Positions 9,316 through 18,335 of a stretch of DNA of 39,073 nt are shown in pieces. The notes under the pieces are model-generated. The model had not been told where the DNA came from, did no database searches, and was given only the letters and a program-made list of their open reading frames with translations. Source of the stretch: Bacteroidia bacterium (GTDB taxonomy: Bacteria > Bacteroidota > Bacteroidia > Chitinophagales > Saprospiraceae); contig JAHHJQ010000374.1 in assembly GCA_018680005.1 (NCBI GenBank), forward strand, positions 1 to 39,073, in the 5' to 3' direction. Both the position numbers and the translations under genes were made by a program. Each line of letters begins with the position of its first letter. Position 1 is the first letter of the stretch.

Positions 9316-11099
9316 AAGAATCAGAAATCCTAATTGTGGGGGCCGGACCAACAGGTATAGTTGCTGCACTTTGCTTAGCAAAATTGGGTATTTCCTCCAC
9401 TATTGTTGAAAGAAATCTTGGTGTTAATACACATCCTAAGGCACACGAACTCAATTCAAGATCTATAGAGATACTACATGCATTAGGGATTACTGATGAA
9501 GAATTAAGCTCGGAAGCGGCGCCTTTTACCGATGGTTCGCGCATTCTATTTTGTCATTCTATCAATGAAGAATACGGAAGGATAGATCTTCAGGATGATC
9601 CTCAACGCAGGGAGAAGTATAATACACATCTAAGATCACCAACGCCCTATCTCAATATCTCACAGACTGCACTGGAAATTATCATACGAGATCATGCCAA
9701 GGCAAATCCCTTAATAAATTTGCTTTATCAACATCAGTGGCATTCTGCAGAAGAAAATGATCATGAAATCATTAGTAAGGTCGAGAATTTAGAAACTAAC
9801 CAAAACTTGTTGATCAAAAGCGCTTATGTGCTTGGTGCTGATGGTGCTGGTAGCAGGTGCAGAAAACATGCTAATATCTCAATGACCGGTCCCGATAAAA
9901 TTGATGACTTTGCAAGTGCCTATTTTGAGGCTAATCTGAGGAATTTTGTAAAGACACCTGCTAAATTGTATTGGATTTTGAATCCCCATGCTGCCGGAAC
10001 TTTTATAGCACACCACATAGAGAAAAGATGGGTGTATATGATACCGGCCTATTTACAGTATCAGAACAAGGAGGATTTCACGAAATCCTTTTTCGAGGAA
10101 AAAATCAAAACTGCCTTAGGTGACCCTATGATTGAGATTGATGTCCAATCAATTAGTTTTTGGAGAATGTCTGCACAGGTCGCGAATACCTATCGCAAGG
10201 GGAGAATAATCCTGGTTGGCGATGCCGCCCATCGATTCCCTCCGACAGGAGGACTGGGGATGAATACTGGTATTGCGGATGCTCATAATATCTGTTGGAA
10301 GTTACGAGCTGTAATAAATGGTCAGGCCAGACCAACGCTTTTGGATACCTACGAAACTGAGCGCAAACCCATAGCAGATCAAAATACAAAAGAGAGCTTA
10401 TTCAATTATCATAAGATCTTTGAGGTACCAGGAGTGTTTGGATTGGATAAGAATGGTTTACTGAAATTGAATAAATTTAAGTATTCCGCACCTACGAAAT
10501 GGCTTCCTGATAAGTGGAAAAACAAGATCGTGCAATGGGCTCAAAATGCCGCCGAACGCAAAATGAGGAAGCACTACTTAGATCCAATGACAAAAGAAAA
10601 GCTGTCGACAGCAATTAAAAATCAAATTTCCCATTTTGATCGATTGGGATTGGATATCGGATATATTTATGAATCAGGGACAGTAGTATCTGACGGCACA
10701 GCGCATCCTCATCCAGAAGACCCTGTGTCTGAATATATTCCTTCCACACGACCAGGTGCTCGATTTCCATATTTGGCCCTCCTTGGTAATATGATCCACT
10801 CAACACATGATTTGCTGGATTATTCGCAATACACTTTACTTGTCCGATCAACGTATAATTTATGGGAAGAGACTTGTTTCAAATTGAAGAAAGAAATGGG
10901 CTTGGATATAAAAGTGTATCAGTTGGATTTATTAGGAATATCAGAAACTGACCTGGAGAAGTTTATAGATCTATGTCAAATTGATGAATCCGGTTTACTA
11001 ATTATCCGGCCGGATGGACATGTAGCTTTCAGATCTAAAAGTGGACTAGAATGTAACACTCAAAATTTGAAAAGGATCTTCGCGGAATTGGGATATTGA
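9312..11099 (+). CDS. FAD-dependent monooxygenase (PHBH/phenol-hydroxylase/MhpA-like family)
   Basis: GTG start; EILIVGAGPTGIVAALCLAKLG (dinucleotide-binding motif); VLGADGAGSRCR; GRIILVGDAAHRFPPTGGLGMNTGIADAHNICWKL; thioredoxin-like C-terminal tail ending LLIIRPDGHVAFRSK. Confidence 0.92.
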   Translation: MKESEILIVGAGPTGIVAALCLAKLGISSTIVERNLGVNTHPKAHELNSRSIEILHALGITDEELSSEAAPFTDGSRILFCHSINEEYGRIDLQDDPQRREKYNTHLRSPTPYLNISQTALEIIIRDHAKANPLINLLYQHQWHSAEENDHEIISKVENLETNQNLLIKSAYVLGADGAGSRCRKHANISMTGPDKIDDFASAYFEANLRNFVKTPAKLYWILNPHAAGTFIAHHIEKRWVYMIPAYLQYQNKEDFTKSFFEEKIKTALGDPMIEIDVQSISFWRMSAQVANTYRKGRIILVGDAAHRFPPTGGLGMNTGIADAHNICWKLRAVINGQARPTLLDTYETERKPIADQNTKESLFNYHKIFEVPGVFGLDKNGLLKLNKFKYSAPTKWLPDKWKNKIVQWAQNAAERKMRKHYLDPMTKEKLSTAIKNQISHFDRLGLDIGYIYESGTVVSDGTAHPHPEDPVSEYIPSTRPGARFPYLALLGNMIHSTHDLLDYSQYTLLVRSTYNLWEETCFKLKKEMGLDIKVYQLDLLGISETDLEKFIDLCQIDESGLLIIRPDGHVAFRSKSGLECNTQNLKRIFAELGY

Positions 11100-11120
11100 A
11101 ACGCACTAAAATGACAAAAC

Positions 11121-12107
11121 ATGAAACGAATATTGAAAATTCTGGCTATTTCACTGGCGATATTGATAGTCATTGTGGTATTGTTCGGCTTATTTCTAAA
11201 TAGAGGATTGAAGTATGCACCACAACCAGCACAATTTGAATGTTTGGATATCTCAGATGGAGCTTTTATTACATATGATACGTTTCCCAAGCATATTTAT
11301 GGTATTGGATTGGCTTATGCTGGCCACATCAATGAAACAGCTGCTGATTTTGATCCTAAAACAGATCCTCCAATTTTTCGGAAAGCTATTGGTAGTTTGC
11401 TCATTAATGGAGGAGATATACGTACTCCTGATCGAAACGAAATGTTTGGTGCTCTTGAAAAACTGGAACCCGGTATCTCAAAGACTTTAGAGCGTATTTC
11501 AGATTTTCCTGCATTGCTGGATTATGAAGTTGAATTGGGAGTAATCCTGCTGGATGACATTAATGCTGAAGCATTATTGAATGAAGATTTTGTTCCCAAT
11601 TTGGGTTTCTTCATTGCCAATGATCTTGGTGCCAGAAGTGTTGCAATATTAGGTGAAGGGCAGATCAACCGATATGATTACTGGGGCATCTCCAAGAGCT
11701 TTTATGGATTTACCGCGATAGATGGGCGAATCTGGATCCCTGGTCAACATTATAGCAATGGTTTGCCATGCATCGACATTGAGACCAGGGTGAATGGTGA
11801 GATCCGACAAAAACAATCAACAGCGGATTTAATTTATACCCCTCGTCAAATGCTCCGGGCCATCCACCGTAAATACCCTGACACACCCTTAAAAAAAGGT
11901 GATCTCGTTCTTACAGGTACGCCGGGTGGAGTGGCCATGTCCGCTCCAAGATGGCTGGTAAGATTAGCATCGATTATAGGAATGGATCGGTGGGATAAAC
12001 TAGCCCATAAAACTAGCGAGGAGGATATCGCCAAATTTTTGAAAGCTGGTGATGAGGTTATCACTAGTGCAGAAGGATTGGGTAGCGTAAAAGTTGTGAT
12101 ACGCTAG
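11121..12107 (+). CDS. Fumarylacetoacetate hydrolase (FAH) family protein with N-terminal TM anchor
   Basis: MKRILKILAISLAILIVIVVLFGLFLNRG (TM); DYEVELGVIL, FFIANDLGARS, KKGDLVLTGTPGGVAMSAP, LKAGDEVITSAEGLGSVKVVI are FAH-family motifs. Confidence 0.88.
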   Translation: MKRILKILAISLAILIVIVVLFGLFLNRGLKYAPQPAQFECLDISDGAFITYDTFPKHIYGIGLAYAGHINETAADFDPKTDPPIFRKAIGSLLINGGDIRTPDRNEMFGALEKLEPGISKTLERISDFPALLDYEVELGVILLDDINAEALLNEDFVPNLGFFIANDLGARSVAILGEGQINRYDYWGISKSFYGFTAIDGRIWIPGQHYSNGLPCIDIETRVNGEIRQKQSTADLIYTPRQMLRAIHRKYPDTPLKKGDLVLTGTPGGVAMSAPRWLVRLASIIGMDRWDKLAHKTSEEDIAKFLKAGDEVITSAEGLGSVKVVIR

Positions 12108-12264
12108 ATATTATTAAATCCAGTTTCGGCTTTCTAAGAGCATAAGTTTTCGATTCGCAAGCTCATTAATGCGATGTTTATGCATATTTATTTCGCTTAA
12201 CTATCGTAGAAAAACAGATTTATTGGCTTATTAGAGATTTCCCATTTTCAATATTTTGTATTCT

Positions 12265-14004
12265 ATGAAAAGAAGTAATATCGGAAAATATCGCCCATTC
12301 CAACCGGTGAGGCTTCCTGATCGAACCTGGCCGGACAAACAAATCACCAAAGCGCCTATTTGGTGTTCGGTCGATCTACGAGACGGGAACCAAGCATTAC
12401 CGATACCGATGAATATCGAGGAGAAGGTAGAAATGTTCAAGATGTTGGTTAATATCGGTTTCAAGGAAATCGAAGCTGGTTTTCCCTCTGCATCGGATAC
12501 AGAATTCAATTTCATTAGAAGACTGGTAAATGATAATCTAATCCCGGATGATGTTACCATTCAGGTATTGGTTCAGGCACGTGAGCCCTTGATAAGAAAA
12601 ACTTTTGAAAGTCTAGCCGGTGTAAAAAAAGCTATTGTACATCTCTATAACAGTACCTCTCCACTACAAAGGAAAGTAACTTTTAGAGATGCTTCAAAGG
12701 ATGATATCAAGAATATTGCCACTGAGGCAGCCACCTTAATTCAGTCCCTGATCCCTCAATCAGGCGATACAGATATCAGGCTACAATACTCGCCAGAGAG
12801 CTTTTCTGATACAGAGATTGACTTCGCATTGGAAGTATGCGAAGCTGTAATGGACGTATGGCAGCCAACCGAAGATCGACCGGTTATCCTCAACTTGCCA
12901 GCTACTGTTGAGTGGAATACACCAAATACCTATGCGGACCAAATTGAATGGTTCTGTAGAAATATGAAGGATCGCAACAAGGCAATTATCAGTCTTCATA
13001 CCCACAACGACAGGGGAACGGGTATTGCAGCAACAGAACTTGGTTTGCTGGCGGGAGCGGATCGGGTAGAAGGCACCTTATTTGGTAGCGGGGAGCGGAC
13101 GGGAAATCTGGATATCGTGGTAGTTGCGCTCAATATGAATAGCCATGGGATCGATAGTGGTCTTGATTTTTCAAACCTTGCTGAGATTACACAAGTGTTT
13201 GAGCGGACTACTCGGATGAAAATTGCGGACCGCCAACCCTATGCCGGTGAATTGGTCTTTACTGCTTTCTCGGGAAGTCATCAGGATGCTATAAAGAAGG
13301 GAATGGATATAATGAAAAAAGCTGATCCCGATACCTATACCTGGGGCGTACCATATCTTACCATTGATCCTCCGGATATCGGACGATCCTATGAAGCAAT
13401 CATAAGGATCAATAGTCAAAGTGGGAAAGGTGGTGTTGCATTTATACTAGACCGCGAATTTGCTCTGGACTTACCAAAATCAATGCATCCGGAAGTAGGC
13501 AACTTTATCAATAATAAAGCAGACGAATTAGGAAAGGAGCTGGATATCGATGAAATCAAAGAATATTTTGATGATGAATTCGTAGAACGAAACGACGAAT
13601 TAAAACTGGTCCAGTTCTTTACAGTTCGTGATGAACAGGATCCGGAAGTTGAACATGCATCGATTGAAGTAATTTACAAAGGTGAACCGATGATCATTAA
13701 TGGAAATGGAAATGGTCCACTCAATGCCCTAGTACATGCGATGCACCTGGAAGGATGGAAAAATTTTGACTTAATTGATTATCGTTCTCACTCTGTGGGT
13801 CTGGGGTCGGCAACAGAGTCTGCCACCTATATTCAGGTTATTCACAAAGATTCCAGAAAAACATATTGGGGATGTGGGATCAATACGAACATAAGGAGAG
13901 CAGGTCTATTAGCCCTGATCAGTGCCTACAATCGTATGAACGGCTATGAAAGCAAATCTGAACTTTCGAGCCAAAAGGTTGAAAAATCCAGGAAGCCAAT
14001 GTAA
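12265..14004 (+). CDS. leuA: 2-isopropylmalate synthase, LeuA type 2
   Basis: MKRSNIGKYRPFQPVRLPDRTWPDKQITKAPIWCSVDLRDGNQAL...EIEAGFPSASDTEF...LHTHNDRGTGIAATELGLLAGADRVEGTLFGSGERTGN. ORF opens at 12256; ATG 12265 is equally plausible. Confidence 0.95.
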   Translation: MKRSNIGKYRPFQPVRLPDRTWPDKQITKAPIWCSVDLRDGNQALPIPMNIEEKVEMFKMLVNIGFKEIEAGFPSASDTEFNFIRRLVNDNLIPDDVTIQVLVQAREPLIRKTFESLAGVKKAIVHLYNSTSPLQRKVTFRDASKDDIKNIATEAATLIQSLIPQSGDTDIRLQYSPESFSDTEIDFALEVCEAVMDVWQPTEDRPVILNLPATVEWNTPNTYADQIEWFCRNMKDRNKAIISLHTHNDRGTGIAATELGLLAGADRVEGTLFGSGERTGNLDIVVVALNMNSHGIDSGLDFSNLAEITQVFERTTRMKIADRQPYAGELVFTAFSGSHQDAIKKGMDIMKKADPDTYTWGVPYLTIDPPDIGRSYEAIIRINSQSGKGGVAFILDREFALDLPKSMHPEVGNFINNKADELGKELDIDEIKEYFDDEFVERNDELKLVQFFTVRDEQDPEVEHASIEVIYKGEPMIINGNGNGPLNALVHAMHLEGWKNFDLIDYRSHSVGLGSATESATYIQVIHKDSRKTYWGCGINTNIRRAGLLALISAYNRMNGYESKSELSSQKVEKSRKPM

Positions 14005-14014
14005 TCAGCTTCCT
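13990..14014. terminator. Candidate bidirectional hairpin spanning two abutting stop codons
   Basis: AGGAAGC (13990-13996) / GCTTCCT (14008-14014), perfect 7-bp stem, 11-nt loop; T-rich run follows on the - strand (GGATTTTTC). Confidence 0.45.
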
Positions 14015-14805
14015 TTATAATTGGGTTTTCGCTTCTCCAAAAAACTGGAGATGGCCTCTTTGAAGTCATTAGTTTCCAGCAATGCTGCCTGTGCTTCAAT
14101 TTCCAGCTCCTGACCCGCACGGTGCAAAAATTGTCCTTCGTTGATAATTTTCTTGCATAATCCAACGGCCAAAGGAGGTAGATCAAGAAATTGTTCGGCA
14201 AATAGTTTCGTTTCCTCATCCAAATTGTCCTGAGCAACAACCTGATTGACAAGCCCCATTTCATAAGCCCTTTGGGAAGTGATATGATTTCCCAACATAA
14301 CAAGTTCCTTTGTATAGGCGAGGCCTATAGTTCTTGTGATACGTTGCGTACCCATGATTACTCCGATGCTTCTTTTTACTTCAGGCAGACTGATGATAAT
14401 ATTATCCGCAGCTATCCGGAAGTCACAACATAAGGCAAGGATCAAACCTCCACCGATAACATAGCCATGTAGCGCAGCGACTATTGGTTTTTCTATAGCT
14501 TCGAATGCATCAAGATAACCCTGAAACGTCCTGAGATTGGATTCATAAGTTTCGCGATCATTGTTAATCATTGCTCCGATCAGACTCACATCGACCCCGG
14601 TAGAGAATGAATCCCCATTAGCTTTTAGAATTACTGCCCAGATATCCTTATTGGATTGTATCTCTGAAGTCAGTTGTCCAAGCTCTCTAAGTGTAGTCGC
14701 ATCAATTCTATTTTTGACAGCGGGTCTGTTCAATGTGATCGTTGCAATCTTATTTGAGATACTGATTAACCAGTGTTGATAAGAACTGGATGTTAGTTGG
14801 TTCAT
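14005..14805 (-). CDS. Enoyl-CoA hydratase/isomerase (crotonase) family protein
   Basis: ATITLNRPAVKNRID..., HGYVIGGGLILALCCDFRIAADN, QRITRTIGLAYTKELVMLGNHITSQRAYEMGLVNQVV. Confidence 0.92.
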   Translation of the reverse strand: MNQLTSSSYQHWLISISNKIATITLNRPAVKNRIDATTLRELGQLTSEIQSNKDIWAVILKANGDSFSTGVDVSLIGAMINNDRETYESNLRTFQGYLDAFEAIEKPIVAALHGYVIGGGLILALCCDFRIAADNIIISLPEVKRSIGVIMGTQRITRTIGLAYTKELVMLGNHITSQRAYEMGLVNQVVAQDNLDEETKLFAEQFLDLPPLAVGLCKKIINEGQFLHRAGQELEIEAQAALLETNDFKEAISSFLEKRKPNYKGS

Positions 14806-14858
14806 CTAGTAATGAATTATCGATACGACGTTTCTAAATGTAGAATTGAAAAAAGCCT

Positions 14859-15746
14859 TTACTCTGCCAAAGCTAACGCATTCACTTCTTCAAGACTCTG
14901 ATTGCGAGCTCTCTCCAATCTGGCAAATCTTTTTTGAAACTGATCCATGGCGTAGGCATTGTACACCTGAGGATCCTGATCAAATGGAATTGGATCAAAA
15001 CCTTCGTAGGATTCTTGGACTAGTCCCATTGCAGGTATCATTAATTTGTTCATTTGGTCCTGAATTGCTTCCCAGACAGAATCTCCATGTTCAGCAATTA
15101 GCCTGGATAACAAGTAAATGCCATATGCAATATGTCTGGATTCATCTTGCTTCAATTTGCCAACGAACTTCCTCAAGCCTGGCATGATATCAAATTTTTC
15201 TAATGTTTGGAAAAATCCAAAATACCCGGTTTCAGCGAGGACTCCTTCTACGATCATATTATACGTGACCGACGCTCTGGCCTGGTTTTCCGGAGAGGGA
15301 TCTTTTAACAATGCGTTCATTGCATTCGGCAACATGTCTTTGAAGATGATATCATAAGAAGGTTGGATATATTCCGTCAGGTCTTCTTCTCTTTGGACCA
15401 CTTCCCTAAAAAACCGAATGAATCCATCTACGTGCTTGGCTTCTTCCCAAAGAAAAGAGGTAAGAAACATTTCTTCTTCCAACCTTCCTTCCTGTGCCAT
15501 GACCATGATCAAAGGAAGGATATCGATAGTTACAGATTCTTCGCCAGCCAGAAATTGGACCAAAGATCTCATAGTCATTTCTCGTTCGTCATGTGTCATG
15601 TTGTTCCAGTCAACCGCATCCTGAGAAAAATCTATTTCATTTGGGTTCCAGATACCAAACTTCTTAGCTTTTTGCCAAAGTTTCATACAAGGTGAATCCA
15701 TATCTAAAAAATGTCCGCTAACTGTGGTATAACTGGTTCTGCTCAT
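14859..15746 (-). CDS. R2-like ligand-binding oxidase (R2lox; ribonucleotide reductase R2 superfamily)
   Basis: Metal-ligand motifs FLAGEESVTIDILPLI, FLWEEAKHVDGFIRFF, ASVTYNMIVEGVLAETGYF, KQDESRHIAYG; short R2lox-like length; no neighbouring RNR large subunit. Confidence 0.88.
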   Translation of the reverse strand: MSRTSYTTVSGHFLDMDSPCMKLWQKAKKFGIWNPNEIDFSQDAVDWNNMTHDEREMTMRSLVQFLAGEESVTIDILPLIMVMAQEGRLEEEMFLTSFLWEEAKHVDGFIRFFREVVQREEDLTEYIQPSYDIIFKDMLPNAMNALLKDPSPENQARASVTYNMIVEGVLAETGYFGFFQTLEKFDIMPGLRKFVGKLKQDESRHIAYGIYLLSRLIAEHGDSVWEAIQDQMNKLMIPAMGLVQESYEGFDPIPFDQDPQVYNAYAMDQFQKRFARLERARNQSLEEVNALALAE

Positions 15747-15907
15747 ATCTCTTTTGACTACGATTAAGGATAAAATAAATATAGTGATTCAAGAGCAGAT
15801 CATTTTGCGCAAGATGAAATAAATGAGATACTTACTTGAGATGATATTGGATTATAGCGTCGAGTTTTTAGCTTTATTATCTATTCTTCAATTTATCAAT
15901 TGACTTC

Positions 15908-17629
15908 ATGCAAATAATAAAACCAGCCAAGCACTATGATGTGATCATTGTGGGATCCGGTGCGGGAGGAGGTATGTCAGCCAAAGTACTTGCAGATGCA
16001 GGTATGAATATCGCTGTCATTGAGGCCGGGCCGTATTTTGATCCTAAAGATCCAGTCACAAGAACTCAAATGAAGTGGCCTTATGAATCACCTCGAAGGG
16101 GCTCAAGTTCAAAGAGAGATTTTGGTGAATTTGATATGGCATGGGGTGGTTGGGACATTGAAGGAGAGCCCTACACCACCACTGATGATACAGAATTTAT
16201 GTGGTTTCGGTCAAGAATGCTCGGAGGTAGAACCAATCATTGGGGCCGTATTTCATTGAGATTTGGACCTCAGGATTTCAAGGCAAAAGATCGCGATGGA
16301 TTGGGTGAGAATTGGCCCATCGGTTATGAAGATGTGAAACCATACTATGACAAACTGGATAAACTGGTCGGCGTATTTGGAAGTAATGAGGGTTTGCCTA
16401 ATGATCCTGATGGATTTTTTCTGCCACCGCCCAAACCCAGGCTGCATGAACTATATTATATCAAAGCTGCACGTAAATTGGGGATTACGGTTATCCCAAG
16501 TAGACTTTCTATATTGACTAAGCGCCTCAATGAAGAAAGGGGAGTATGCTATTATTGTGGACAATGCAACAGATCTTGCGATGCATATGCCGATTTTTCT
16601 TCAGGTTCTTGTTTGATTTTTCCAGCACAAAAATCCAAAGGACAAGTGGATCTCTATGTCAATTCAATGGTACGGTCAGTTTCCACCGGGCCTGATGGTA
16701 AAGCAACTGGTGTTTACTATATCAACAAAGAAGACCGTCAGGAATATCAGCTTACAGCGAATGTGGTTGTACTGGCTGCATCGGCGTGTGGTACGGCTAG
16801 GATATTACTCAATTCCAAATCAAAGTATCATCCTGATGGATTAGGGAATAGTAGCGGAGTCGTAGGCAAATATCTTCATGATTCTACCGGATCCGGCAAT
16901 ATGGGAATTATTCCAGGACTGTTAGACCGAAAGCCCTCTTATAACGAAGATGGTGTAGGGGGTATGCACGTGTATTCACCGTGGTGGCTCAACAATAAGA
17001 AATTGGATTTCCCAAGAGGATATCACATTGAAGTCTGGGGCGGCATGGGTATGCCATCATATGGATTTGGAATGAATCTGCACAAAATGGCCGAGCATCT
17101 TGGACACAAAGCCGGTGGATATGGAGATATGTTGCGTGATGATGTCAAACGCCTCTATGGCGCCTCTCTTGGTTTTGGTGGGAGAGGGGAGTGTATAGCA
17201 AGAGAAGACAACTATTGCGAATTGGATCCGGAAGTAGTCGATGAATTTGGGATACCGGTATTGAGATTTAATTACACCTTTTCAGATCATGAACTGAACC
17301 AGGCCAAACATATGCAGGAGACTTTTGCCGAATTGTTGCATGAAATGGGTGCTGAGCCGATGTGGCCTGCTCCCGGAAAAGAGGACAATTACGGGCTCAA
17401 TAAACCAGGGGAGATCATTCATGAAGTGGGCACGACCAGAATGGGCGACGACCCCCGTACTTCGGTGACCAATAAATTTCAACAATTACACGATGCCGAT
17501 AACGTATATATCGTAGACGCTGGGCCATTTGTATCACAAGCAGATAAAAACTGTACATGGACTATCATGGCTTTGTCATGGAGAGCATCAGATCATATCG
17601 TTGAGCAATTCAAAAAGAGAAACATCTAA
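15908..17629 (+). CDS. GMC-family FAD oxidoreductase (gluconate/sorbitol dehydrogenase large-subunit-like)
   Basis: YDVIIVGSGAGGGMSAKVLADAGMNIAVIEAG; GGRTNHWGRIS; CYYCGQCNRSC; C-terminal ADNVYIVDAGPFVSQADKNCTWTIMALSWRASDHI. Confidence 0.93.
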   Translation: MQIIKPAKHYDVIIVGSGAGGGMSAKVLADAGMNIAVIEAGPYFDPKDPVTRTQMKWPYESPRRGSSSKRDFGEFDMAWGGWDIEGEPYTTTDDTEFMWFRSRMLGGRTNHWGRISLRFGPQDFKAKDRDGLGENWPIGYEDVKPYYDKLDKLVGVFGSNEGLPNDPDGFFLPPPKPRLHELYYIKAARKLGITVIPSRLSILTKRLNEERGVCYYCGQCNRSCDAYADFSSGSCLIFPAQKSKGQVDLYVNSMVRSVSTGPDGKATGVYYINKEDRQEYQLTANVVVLAASACGTARILLNSKSKYHPDGLGNSSGVVGKYLHDSTGSGNMGIIPGLLDRKPSYNEDGVGGMHVYSPWWLNNKKLDFPRGYHIEVWGGMGMPSYGFGMNLHKMAEHLGHKAGGYGDMLRDDVKRLYGASLGFGGRGECIAREDNYCELDPEVVDEFGIPVLRFNYTFSDHELNQAKHMQETFAELLHEMGAEPMWPAPGKEDNYGLNKPGEIIHEVGTTRMGDDPRTSVTNKFQQLHDADNVYIVDAGPFVSQADKNCTWTIMALSWRASDHIVEQFKKRNI

Positions 17630-17633
17630 AATC

Positions 17634-18335
17634 ATGGATAGAAGAGATACACTAAAAACGCTTCTTATTGGAAGTGTAGCCACTGGAGCACTCTTAAAGA
17701 GCGGTTGCAAAACTTCGGAGATCGAGAAATCAACTTCAACAACCAAGTTGTATGGACGCACACCTGAAGAGGCTAAGGTTGATAAAAAGCTAAAGGAGGC
17801 ACCATCAGAGTTTACTTCAGAAGAGCTGGCTACGATCGCCATCCTTTGCGATATTATATTGCCGTCGACTGCATTTGCCGGATCGGCTACTGATGCTGAA
17901 GTACCTGCGTTTATTGATTTCATCGTCAAGGATATCCCGACGCATTTATTACCCTTAAAAGGTGGATTAATGTGGTTGAATCATCAGTCTCTTATCAGGT
18001 TCAATAAAAGTTTTAAAGATTTGGATTCAACGCAGCAAATCAACATCATAGATGACATTGCTTATCCCGATAACGCGAGCGCTGAGATGCTGCCCGGTGT
18101 GAGATTCTTTAACAAAATGCGAGACCTGACTTTGACTGGTTATTACACATCTAAAATGGGTATAGAAGATCTAGGATATCAAGGGAACAGGGCGAATGCC
18201 TGGGATGGTGTACCAGAAGAAGTGCTCAAAGAGCATGATGTTGACTATGATGCAGAATGGCTGGCCAAATGTGTGGACCAATCCCAACGATTTGAAATTG
18301 CTAAGTGGGATGAAAATGGGCGACTGTTAACCTAA
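17634..18335 (+). CDS. Gluconate 2-dehydrogenase subunit 3 family protein with Tat-like signal
   Basis: MDRRDTLKTLLIGSVATGALLKSGC N-terminus; FTSEELATIAILCDIILPSTAFAGSATDAEVPAFIDFIVKD. ORF opens at 17529 inside the GMC gene; ATG 17634 follows its stop. Confidence 0.88.
   Translation: MDRRDTLKTLLIGSVATGALLKSGCKTSEIEKSTSTTKLYGRTPEEAKVDKKLKEAPSEFTSEELATIAILCDIILPSTAFAGSATDAEVPAFIDFIVKDIPTHLLPLKGGLMWLNHQSLIRFNKSFKDLDSTQQINIIDDIAYPDNASAEMLPGVRFFNKMRDLTLTGYYTSKMGIEDLGYQGNRANAWDGVPEEVLKEHDVDYDAEWLAKCVDQSQRFEIAKWDENGRLLT

Noticed and set aside
13944-14303. 119-aa minus-strand ORF across the leuA/crotonase junction
   Set aside because: Out-of-frame shadow; both flanking genes are well supported and fill the region.
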